Assembly: GCA_015486095.1 (NCBI GenBank)
Contig: WFSK01000137.1
Span: 1-23,042, forward strand
DNA: 23,042 nt
From: Thermotogae bacterium
Lineage (GTDB): Bacteria; Thermotogota; Thermotogae; B3-G13
Direction: 5' to 3'
Within the stretch, counting starts at the first letter, position 1; every line of letters starts with the position of its first letter. Shown here piece by piece: positions 7,113 through 13,311 of the stretch. A program made the translations under genes and the position numbers. A model generated the notes under the pieces. It saw nothing but the letters and a program-made list of their open reading frames with translations, was not told where the DNA came from and did not search any database.

Positions 7113-8483
7113 TCATCTTAAAAAATCAACCAGCGTTGGCAGAATGATCTTCGCCCCAACTGCCAATGCAGCTTGATAAACATTTTCTTCTTCTTTCAAT
7201 TCTAACACCTTTTTCGGTATATCAACATCCTGTCTCTTTGAAAGAAGCTCTGTTAGAGCAACTTCAACATTTTGCCGTCTTTGTTCGAATAGATCCATAG
7301 ATCTATCTATCGCCCCAACTGCTGCCAATTGTTTTCTAACGTTGGCAGCAACTTCATCGAGGTTAGCGAGATCCACACCACTGAGATATTCCGCACCGGT
7401 TTTGTTATCCTTTCCTCCTTTAACATTTGCTTTCTCCAAATGATTTATGATGTTACTGAATACCCCCAAAATGTTAGTCCCCTTTTCAACGATCTGATCG
7501 GGCACATTATTTGCATTGTCCAATATTCCTAATCCATTCTCTTTGAATAAATCTCCCGAATCTGAAATGTCAACACTTTTCCCCAGATCGATAGGAGTTA
7601 TTCCATCAGGATTTGTACCGGGAACTGAGTTAGATATCACTCTTTCCAAAACGAGTCTGCCATCTTCATCTATGGATGCATGAATGAAATCATTGTTCGG
7701 ATCTGCATTTATAGTGTTAACGAGTTTCATCAGACCATCAGAATCAACATTTATATCTGCAGTGGAATCTGTTCCATAAGTTATGCTAAAGGACTTGCCG
7801 GTGGTCTCATCCGTAAATGTGATCGTTCCGGAAGGTGATGAAAGGGTGAGAAGGTCAGAAAGCGGTTTAGATACACTACTCAAGGCAGTTTGACCCCTGT
7901 AGGTAACACCTCTCACAAAGACATCCTTCACATTTACCGAGTATCTTCTGTATACCCTATTACCTAACTCTATCTTGAGGTGTTGGTCGAAATAATCTAC
8001 TCCTTTGGTCGAATCAGGAGTATTCAGGCTACCGTCATCCTTGAACGGCGGTATACCATCCTTTGCCCCAGAAAAGATATGTCTGCCTCCCACATCGGAA
8101 GCAGCGATCTGAATAACGTGTTTTCTCAATTCGCGCATTTCTGCTGCTATCGCTTCGCGATCTTCGCGTGTTAGAGTATCGTTTGCACCCCTTATCGTTA
8201 ATTCTCTGGCTCTTCGTATGATGCTAAGTAATTCTTGTAGGGCAGAATCCGTCTGAGATATAAAAGAATGCGCTTCACTGATGTTATTTGCGTATTGTTT
8301 GATCTCCTTCAGACTCGTAGATAACGTTGAGATCCTTGTAGCCGCAACAACATCATCAGAAGGAAAACGTATTTCTTTTCCAGTCGAAAGTTGATTCTGA
8401 TACTTGTTCAGCTTTACCATTATACTGTGAATATTGTACAAAAGATCGCTATTCAACATATTCTGTGTGATCCTTATGGGCAT
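7113..8483 (-). CDS. flgL: Flagellar hook-associated protein 3 (hook-filament junction protein)
   Basis: FlgL is exported and forms the second junction ring between hook and filament. The N-terminus MPIRITQNML, the NKYQNQLSTGKEI motif (about residues 27-39), PSDDV, and the long helix ending in GRHIFSGAKD (about residues 130-140) are flagellin-domain marks. The C-terminal helix ends with VYQAALAVGAKIILPTLVDFL as in other FlgL proteins. Length of 456 residues reflects an inserted domain of medium size between about 190 and 370. SD GAGGTGAGG is close to ATG. It lies 12 bp after flgK. Confidence 0.95.
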   Translation of the reverse strand: MPIRITQNMLNSDLLYNIHSIMVKLNKYQNQLSTGKEIRFPSDDVVAATRISTLSTSLKEIKQYANNISEAHSFISQTDSALQELLSIIRRARELTIRGANDTLTREDREAIAAEMRELRKHVIQIAASDVGGRHIFSGAKDGIPPFKDDGSLNTPDSTKGVDYFDQHLKIELGNRVYRRYSVNVKDVFVRGVTYRGQTALSSVSKPLSDLLTLSSPSGTITFTDETTGKSFSITYGTDSTADINVDSDGLMKLVNTINADPNNDFIHASIDEDGRLVLERVISNSVPGTNPDGITPIDLGKSVDISDSGDLFKENGLGILDNANNVPDQIVEKGTNILGVFSNIINHLEKANVKGGKDNKTGAEYLSGVDLANLDEVAANVRKQLAAVGAIDRSMDLFEQRRQNVEVALTELLSKRQDVDIPKKVLELKEEENVYQAALAVGAKIILPTLVDFLR

Positions 8484-8495
8484 AACACCTCACCT

Positions 8496-10361
8496 CTATC
8501 TACCGACTACACCCAGATCGTTGACTACCTTATCTAACATCTCATCGATCGCTGTAACTACTCGTGCTGCAGCGTTGAACGCATGCTGGTAGAGTATCAT
8601 CTTTGACATCTCCTCATCTATGGATACACCTTTTACTCTTTCCCTCTCATCCGTTATCTGTTTTATCATGATCTCATTGTTATTCCACAGGTTCTTTGCG
8701 GTTTCTGCATCCGTGCCCAACTCCGATATCAATCCTGTGAAGAAATCGTTGAAAGACATGCTGTTGTTCTGCAACACAGGTTGCGTTTTTAATGCACTGA
8801 TCTTAAGGGCATTCGTGTTGTCTCCTGGTCCTAAGGGTTCTTTTTCGTCATCAGATATCAAGCCATCACCGTTTGAATCCATCACTTTACCACCGTCTGC
8901 TGCAATGTAGGAAGGATTGTTTTCAACAATACCATTCACCTCTACTCTAAGTGCAGCACCTTCCTTGGGAGCACCAAGCATATACTCATGTTCAGACTTC
9001 GTTTCATCGAGATAAGTGGAATAATCTAACATATTGTGAGAATCAACGGTAAAGCCCAAAGTGTGTAACAACCCGTCTTTATCGTTTATCGTTATATTCG
9101 ATACGAGATCGTAAGATACACCAGAACTTGCCCTCAAAACGAGCTGATTATCAGGACCTAAAGAAGCCTCCACACCTGATTTTAACGCATTTATCTTATT
9201 TATCAAGTCTTGCAAGGATTCTTTTGAAGCATCTACAGAAATATCCGTATCGTTTATAGATATCCTATATGTTTTCGCATCTATAGGACTTACATCTGAC
9301 AAGGGAGCAGAAGGGGATACCACTCCATACTTTCCCATTATCTTGTACACAGTCCCGTCTTTTACCTCAAATGGCTTAAAAAAATCTACTCCATGAGATC
9401 CATTTATTCCAAAACCAGATTCGTGTATTTCATTGACCCTGTCTATGAATTCGAAGGCAAACTCGTTCAATTTGTTCATATATTTTTTCAGAGTGTCATC
9501 TCTGAGTGAGAAAAGGGCTTCTAACTTACCATTACTTGCTTGAACATGCTTGTCGAAGAGAAATATATCGTGAAAGGTACTGCCATCTGACCGCTCTCGA
9601 ATTTCGAATGGGACATTCGTGTTGCCCACAACGATCCCCTGTGCACCTAAGAGAACCTTAACTTCTCCGTTATTCTTTTCCTTTACATCTATGTCTATCA
9701 ATCCCGATAACTCATCGAGAAGTTTATCTCTTTTATCCAATAGATCATTTGGCTTTCCTCCAGAAAGAGAAGCCACCCTTATCTTATCATTCAAGCTGGC
9801 CAACTGAACAGTGATCGTGTTGATCCTATCTACAACGTTTACTATTTCATTGTCTGCCTGCTTTTGCAAACTCTGCAATTCTGAATAAACGGTTTTCAAA
9901 TTCATCCCCAGCTCTTTTGCGGTCTCCACCAGCTGTGCCCTCGCAGCTCTATCAGATGGAGAGTTGGACAACTCTTCAACGGCCTGCCAGAACCTATCCA
10001 GAAGATTTCTTATTCCGTTATCAGAAGGTTCGTTGAACAACTCTTCGACCAAGTGAAGATTCTCAAATGTGCTTTGCCATTTATTCAGATATTGATTGAC
10101 ATGTCTGTATTGTCTATCCAAAAAGGTATCACGTATTCGTTCTATCCTCTTTAGCTGGACACCTGTTCCAAACTGAATCATAGTACCCCCAAGAGTCGGG
10201 ACAGTCAACGGAGGAGTAGTTTCCAGATCTACTCTCTGACGAGAGTAACCATCTGTGTTGGCATTCGATATGTTATGTGAAACAGTTGCCATTCCTGCCT
10301 TTTGAGCATATGTTCCCAATATTGCAGTGTTTAGAGCTCCGAATATCGAGAGTCCAGCCAT
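8496..10361 (-). CDS. flgK: Flagellar hook-associated protein 1
   Basis: FlgK forms the first hook-filament junction ring and is exported through the flagellar type III gate. Diagnostic features: N-terminal FGALNTAILGTYAQKAGMATVSHNI followed by NANTDGYSRQRV (the rod/hook family signature), FLDRQYRHVN, the coil ELQSLQKQADNEI, and a C-terminal helix with SIDEEMSKMILYQHAFNAAARVVTAIDEMLD. The length of 621 residues is typical. An inserted segment around residues 480-515 includes an acidic SNGDGLISDDE loop that resembles a calcium-binding EF-hand-like loop; this is a visual similarity only. Start ATG has AAGGGGTGA 3 bp upstream, overlapping the flgN stop. Confidence 0.96.
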   Translation of the reverse strand: MAGLSIFGALNTAILGTYAQKAGMATVSHNISNANTDGYSRQRVDLETTPPLTVPTLGGTMIQFGTGVQLKRIERIRDTFLDRQYRHVNQYLNKWQSTFENLHLVEELFNEPSDNGIRNLLDRFWQAVEELSNSPSDRAARAQLVETAKELGMNLKTVYSELQSLQKQADNEIVNVVDRINTITVQLASLNDKIRVASLSGGKPNDLLDKRDKLLDELSGLIDIDVKEKNNGEVKVLLGAQGIVVGNTNVPFEIRERSDGSTFHDIFLFDKHVQASNGKLEALFSLRDDTLKKYMNKLNEFAFEFIDRVNEIHESGFGINGSHGVDFFKPFEVKDGTVYKIMGKYGVVSPSAPLSDVSPIDAKTYRISINDTDISVDASKESLQDLINKINALKSGVEASLGPDNQLVLRASSGVSYDLVSNITINDKDGLLHTLGFTVDSHNMLDYSTYLDETKSEHEYMLGAPKEGAALRVEVNGIVENNPSYIAADGGKVMDSNGDGLISDDEKEPLGPGDNTNALKISALKTQPVLQNNSMSFNDFFTGLISELGTDAETAKNLWNNNEIMIKQITDERERVKGVSIDEEMSKMILYQHAFNAAARVVTAIDEMLDKVVNDLGVVGR

Positions 10362-10364
10362 ACT

Positions 10365-10859
10365 TCACCCCTTGAGATCTATTATGGAAAATTTCCCATC
10401 CTCATCTTCTCTTTTACCGATACTATCGTAAGTCTGAATAGTACTTGCGGGCTTTACCATCAGATCGAGAAGAAGCCCAATATATCCAAGATTGAGTTGA
10501 AGGAGATCACTTATTCCTAAGTTGATCACAGCCACAGTATTGAGAAGACTCAAAAGTCTGTTAATCCTATCCTCTAACTCATTTCTATCCTCGTTCTCTA
10601 AGTGGGGAAGCAGCATCCTTATATTCTGTACCTTTATACCATATGTGTCGGCAAGTCTTCCAAGTTCATCTTGTCTTTCGAGGTCGAGTGATTCGATAGT
10701 AGATATACAAGCATGTTCTTCTAATACAACATCTTTAATACCCTCAATATTTCTCACAAAGATAAACGAGCGTTTCTTCTCGAGCAAGCCTTTCAATCTC
10801 TCATATAACTCTATCTCTTTGTCTAAGATATCGACGAAGGCCTTGAGATGTTTGTCCAT
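10365..10859 (-). CDS. flgN: FlgN-type export chaperone for FlgK/FlgL
   Basis: Helical cytoplasmic chaperone that keeps FlgK and FlgL export-competent. The 164-residue protein consists of amphipathic helices (DKHLKAFVDILDKEIELYERLKGLL, LEKKRSFIFVRNIEGIKDVV) and matches the FlgN pattern weakly, as the family generally does. Position between flgM and flgK is the best support. Start chosen at ATG 10859, with AAGGA 9 bp upstream; ATG 10868, which would overlap the flgM stop as ATGA, is nearly as good, and ATG 10886 is unlikely. Confidence 0.85.
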   Translation of the reverse strand: MDKHLKAFVDILDKEIELYERLKGLLEKKRSFIFVRNIEGIKDVVLEEHACISTIESLDLERQDELGRLADTYGIKVQNIRMLLPHLENEDRNELEDRINRLLSLLNTVAVINLGISDLLQLNLGYIGLLLDLMVKPASTIQTYDSIGKREDEDGKFSIIDLKG

Positions 10860-10864
10860 TATTT

Positions 10865-11149
10865 TCATTCCTTCCCAGAAAACCATTTATTCACGAGATC
10901 CCGTGCTATCTTATCTGGTTCGATCTGATAATTACCACTCCTTATCTTTGCCTTTATAGTCTTTATCCTTTCGTCTCGAATCGTTGGAATTTGTGAGGCT
11001 TCTCTGTTGATCTCGGCAAGACTCCTCCCTTTTGAGGAAAGCTCTAACTCATCTTTTCCAAAGGCTATTCTATTCTTTTTGATATTCGAGATATCTCTTT
11101 TATATTGCTGATTGCCGAAAACCTCATTTATCTTTCCTATTCCTTCCAT
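10865..11149 (-). CDS. flgM: Anti-sigma-28 factor FlgM
   Basis: FlgM holds sigma-28 inactive until it is exported through the finished hook-basal body. The 94-residue protein has the disordered polar N-terminus (GIGKINEVFGNQQY), ELELSSKGRSLAEI in the middle, and the sigma-binding C-terminal helix pattern RDERIKTIKAKIRSGNYQIEPDKIARDLVNKW. Start chosen at ATG 11149, with AAAGAGG 8 bp upstream; GTG 11158 overlaps that site. A near-consensus sigma-28 promoter lies about 40 bp upstream, so FlgM represses its own expression in an autoregulatory loop. Confidence 0.94.
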   Translation of the reverse strand: MEGIGKINEVFGNQQYKRDISNIKKNRIAFGKDELELSSKGRSLAEINREASQIPTIRDERIKTIKAKIRSGNYQIEPDKIARDLVNKWFSGKE

Positions 11150-11186
11150 CTCATTCACCTCTTTAGAATTAACTTCTTATGATCTT

Positions 11187-11213
11187 ATATCGACACAAAA
11201 TAGAGAAAGTTTA
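11187..11213 (-). promoter_or_regulatory. Sigma-28 (FliA/SigD-type) promoter before flgM
   Basis: On the minus strand TAAA (11213-11210), a 15-bp spacer and GTCGATAT (11194-11187) match TAAA-N15-GCCGATAT/A with one -10 mismatch. The TAA of the -35 box is also the stop codon of yvyF. Predicted transcription start is near 11180, giving a leader of about 30 nt before flgM. Confidence 0.8.
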
Positions 11214-11624
11214 CTTCTTTCCCTTCTTTTTCTCATATTTAATATACATTCTATCCCTTTTTACCTTATCCATTAACTCCTTCTTGGCCCTCAAACTTTC
11301 CTTTCGCAACTCCGCCAAGCACTCATCGCAATATTCTCCGTGAGTAATAGGTTTTCCGCATCTCTTACAGGGATAAGTGGAAGTTGAACTCTTATTGACG
11401 ATTCGACCTTCTCTTATGAACTTCAGGATGATCTTCTCTTTCACATCTGTCTTCTCAGAAACTTCTGATATCGAAGAGTTTGGATGCTCCCATAGATAAG
11501 CTTCTACTTTGGAAAATTCTTCATCTTCTATCTTCTGACAATCAGGACATAATGTACTGTTTCCTGTTTTAACAAATAACTTCCCACATCTGGAACAGTA
11601 AGCGAGCTCTTTCAATTCTATCAC
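11211..11624 (-). CDS. yvyF: YvyF-like flagellar operon protein, zinc-ribbon and helix-turn-helix
   Basis: The 137-residue protein has a first zinc ribbon, CSRCGKLFVKTGNSTLCPDC (Cys9, 12, 26, 29). It is followed by a winged-helix-like stretch of about 45 residues with NSSISEVSEKTDVKEKIILKFIREGRI, a second cysteine pair set CKRCGKPITHGEYCDEC, and a basic tail. This is the architecture of the flagellar operon protein YvyF found between comFC and flgM in B. subtilis; it is thought to be regulatory. The GTG start overlaps the comFC stop by 4 bp (GTGA) with AAGGA 6 bp upstream. Confidence 0.9.
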   Translation of the reverse strand: MIELKELAYCSRCGKLFVKTGNSTLCPDCQKIEDEEFSKVEAYLWEHPNSSISEVSEKTDVKEKIILKFIREGRIVNKSSTSTYPCKRCGKPITHGEYCDECLAELRKESLRAKKELMDKVKRDRMYIKYEKKKGKK

Positions 11625-12346
11625 CTATTATCCTTCTCACATGACCTCGCGACGGTAAAGGAATAAACCTTTTTAGCACCGTATGATTTTAACGCTCGTG
11701 AACACCCTTCTACTGTTGCACCAGTAGTGAATACATCATCGATCAATATTATATCCTTTCCAACCGCCTCTACTATGTAATTCTCATTAACGGTAAAAAT
11801 GTCCTTCATGTTTTCCAATCTCTCTTCTTCATTCAAGTTTATTTGTTCTTTGGGCTCTTTCTTGAATTTTAGCATTGGATAATAAGGAATATGCAAGTGC
11901 CTCGAAACCTCCCTTGCCAACAGGTACGTTTGGTTGTATCCTCTGTTTTTCTTAGCCCTTCTCGTTAAAGGAACAAAGGTTATGATCGTATCACTCAAAC
12001 TCATATTTGCTTCCATTATCAATTCGATTAGATAAGAGGAAAGTAGATATGCCAAACGTGGATGATCGTGGTATTTGAACTCGATGATCAGCTGTTTCAA
12101 AATTCCACTATATGTTCCATAAGAGCGGTTGTAATCAAAACTCCATTTCATTTTCTTACATCTTTTACATAACCCGTACTCCGGTGCAGATTTTAAAGGT
12201 AAATCACATTTAACACATCTCAATCCTTTTATTCTTTCAACACCTTTAAGACATTCCTTACACACCAAATCTCCCTGGGTTTCTTTACCACAGATCAAAC
12301 AGTAAGTGGGAAAGAGGATGTGAATCGCATCTTTTATCAATTTCAT
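11621..12346 (-). CDS. comFC: ComFC-type phosphoribosyltransferase-like protein
   Basis: ComF family: N-terminal zinc fingers (FPTYCLICGKETQGDLVCKEC, then CVKCDLPL and CKRCKK) followed by a phosphoribosyltransferase domain. PVPL is represented by FVPLTRRAKKNRGYNQ, and the PRPP loop is DIILIDDVFTTGATVEG near the C-terminus. In B. subtilis it is needed for DNA uptake, probably processing incoming single strands with ComFA; no comFA is present. Start chosen at ATG 12346 (MKLIKD). The open frame extends upstream only because it reads through the tRNA gene. There is no Shine-Dalgarno: only 5 nt separate the tRNA 3' end from the ATG (TTG 12349 is also in frame). The protein is 241 residues. Confidence 0.92.
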   Translation of the reverse strand: MKLIKDAIHILFPTYCLICGKETQGDLVCKECLKGVERIKGLRCVKCDLPLKSAPEYGLCKRCKKMKWSFDYNRSYGTYSGILKQLIIEFKYHDHPRLAYLLSSYLIELIMEANMSLSDTIITFVPLTRRAKKNRGYNQTYLLAREVSRHLHIPYYPMLKFKKEPKEQINLNEEERLENMKDIFTVNENYIVEAVGKDIILIDDVFTTGATVEGCSRALKSYGAKKVYSFTVARSCEKDNR

Positions 12347-12351
12347 CAAAG

Positions 12352-12424
12352 TGGAGTCGACGGGATTCGAACCCGCTACCTCTTCCATGCGAAGGAAGCG
12401 CGCTCCCGGTTGCGCCACGACCCC
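12352..12424 (-). tRNA. tRNA-Ala (anticodon CGC)
   Basis: All four stems fold on the minus strand. The acceptor is GGGGTCG/CGACTCC with the G3-U70 wobble pair that marks alanine tRNA, and the discriminator is A. The D stem is GCGC/GCGC, anticodon stem CTTCC/GGAAG with loop TTCGCAT (anticodon CGC at 34-36, reading GCG), variable loop AGGTA, and T arm GCGGG-TTCGAAT-CCCGT. The length is 73 nt and the 3' CCA is not encoded. It lies 8 nt after an upstream stop codon and 5 nt before the comFC ATG. Confidence 0.97.
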
Positions 12425-12432
12425 TTATCCAA

Positions 12433-12741
12433 TTACTCCATAAGATTACGGGCAGGATTAGTTTGGAAGGTATTGGTTTGACTTCTCAAGAAGTTCAAAG
12501 CATTGTTAAGCTCACGGTTACGTACGGCAAGGTTATTGGCATTCATTCGCATGCGATTCACCGCTTCATTATTGGCCTGCCTAACTGCTTCATTAATCCT
12601 ATTTCGAACACGCTCTTGATTTCTTCGATTAACACGGTTCCTCTGTTCGTTGTTCACATTAACTTGCTGAAGTTGTGAAGGCTGTTGATTTAATTGTGTT
12701 CGTTGTATTCGGTTGATTCCATTGATGTTATCTATTCTCAT
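12433..12741 (-). CDS. Asn/Arg/Gln-rich, lysine-free small protein at the head of the flagellar operon
   Basis: An uncharacterised protein of 102 residues with an excellent ribosome site: AAGGAGG 8 bp before ATG 12741. It starts MRIDNINGINRIQ. Roughly a quarter of residues are Asn and there are many Arg and Gln, with no Lys, Cys, Trp or Tyr. The middle is a polar charged stretch with NEAVRQANNEAVNRMRMNANN, followed by a weakly heptad-like end (RELNNALNFLRSQ). There is no signal peptide or membrane segment. The 'MRI-NI-GI' start resembles FlgM/FlaG-like flagellar operon proteins, and the position suggests a flagellar or export-related role, but this is speculation. An extended -10 promoter lies 30 bp upstream. 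Confidence 0.75.
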   Translation of the reverse strand: MRIDNINGINRIQRTQLNQQPSQLQQVNVNNEQRNRVNRRNQERVRNRINEAVRQANNEAVNRMRMNANNLAVRNRELNNALNFLRSQTNTFQTNPARNLME

Positions 12742-12770
12742 GAACTCCACCTCCTTGTGCACTAATTTTT

Positions 12771-12779
12771 ATTATATCA
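12771..12779 (-). promoter_or_regulatory. Extended -10 promoter of the comFC-flagellar operon
   Basis: On the minus strand TGATATAAT (12779-12771) is a perfect extended -10; no good -35 is visible 17 bp upstream. It is followed by a transcription start region about 20-25 bp before the strong ribosome site of the Asn-rich protein gene. Transcription from here would reach the terminator at 3541-3566, about 9.2 kb later. Confidence 0.65.
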
Positions 12780-12882
12780 CAAAAGACGATTTAGGATCGA
12801 TCATGGGAGGATCTATGTCAAACTGTGTTGATGAAAATCCAAGCAAGACCTTTTCTCTCTTTCAACTCAACCGCACCAGTTC

Positions 12883-13082
12883 GGTAGGAGGGATATCTCG
12901 ATGTGCATCGTTGTGTAAGTGAAATAATGTTGTTCGACTTACAGGGGTATCACGTCGGACTGTGACGAGCGTCCTTCCTGCACGCCGTCACATTTGAAAC
13001 ATCCTGTTTCTCACCGACGTGATACCTTCCCTCGTCTTCACAACCACTTACAACACTCGCACATCGAGATATCCCTCCTACC
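12883..13082. repeat. Foldback element: perfect 24-bp inverted repeat with nested hairpins
   Basis: Outer arms 12883-12906 and 13059-13082 are exact reverse complements over 24 bp. Inside, 12946-12958 and 13014-13026 form a second perfect 13-bp pair (GGTATCACGTCGG / CCGACGTGATACC). Local hairpins are TGTAAGT/ACTTACA (12914-12920 with 12937-12943), TGTGACG-A-GCGT/ACGCCGTCACA (12961-12992) and GAAACA-TCC-TGTTTC (12996-13010). No open frame with coding character fits. The arms are similar to the repeat copies at 13201-13247 and 22985-23031. Confidence 0.85.
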
Positions 13083-13162
13083 TCATGGAGTTTTGGTGGT
13101 GTGCATCGTTAGTGGAAGTGGAGATGTTGCTTGACTCCACTATTTCTTTCTCTGCAAATCGC

Positions 13163-13247
13163 TATCGTTGTTGAGAGGCTGCTGTGAAAATCATATAGCA
13201 AATGAGATAGAGGACATATCCTGATGTGCGAGTGCTGTGAATGGTTG
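13163..13247 (+). repeat. Dispersed repeat, copy 1
   Basis: An 85-bp block, ungapped, matches 22947-23031 at 77 of 85 positions (about 91%). Its second half (GATAGAGGACATATCCTGAT...) resembles the arms of the adjacent foldback element. The right-hand arm read in reverse shares 17 of 20 bases with it over GCGAGTGYTGTRARTGGTTG. Confidence 0.85.
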
Positions 13248-13291
13248 CTCGCTTCGATCACTCCATCAACTTTTTTTATTATACAGCCTCA

Positions 13292-13300
13292 TGGTATAAT
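13292..13300 (+). promoter_or_regulatory. Extended -10 promoter of the lipoprotein-mgtE operon
   Basis: TGGTATAAT at 13292-13300 is a perfect extended -10 (TGn-TATAAT). The -35 position holds a T run (13271-13277). The likely transcription start at about 13306-13308 is only 4-8 nt before ATG 13312, implying an essentially leaderless mRNA. Confidence 0.65.
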
Positions 13301-13311
13301 TTCAATCGATT

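Larger units (their letters stand above)
12780..13311. other. Divergent intergenic region with repeat cluster
   Basis: The 530 bp between the divergent Asn-rich gene and the lipoprotein gene hold no credible ORF. The part 12780-12882 shows nothing clear beyond the promoter. The part 12883-13082 is the foldback element. The part 13100-13140 holds a hairpin, AGTGG(A)AGT...ACTCCACT, that is a diverged copy of 12905-12943. The part 13163-13247 is a dispersed repeat, and 13272-13300 is the promoter of the plus-strand genes. Confidence 0.7.

Noticed and set aside
12347..12418. N-terminal extension of the comFC reading frame
   Set aside because: The added residues (with RMEEVAGSNPVDST) are a translation of the tRNA-Ala gene; the family begins near MKLIKD.
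12713..12922. Plus-strand open frame of 69 codons in the intergenic region
   Set aside because: No ribosome site, no family-like sequence, and it runs into the inverted-repeat arm and the antisense start of the Asn-rich gene.
12883..13247. CRISPR array
   Set aside because: Repeats are inverted as well as direct, unevenly spaced and diverged, and there are no regular spacers.
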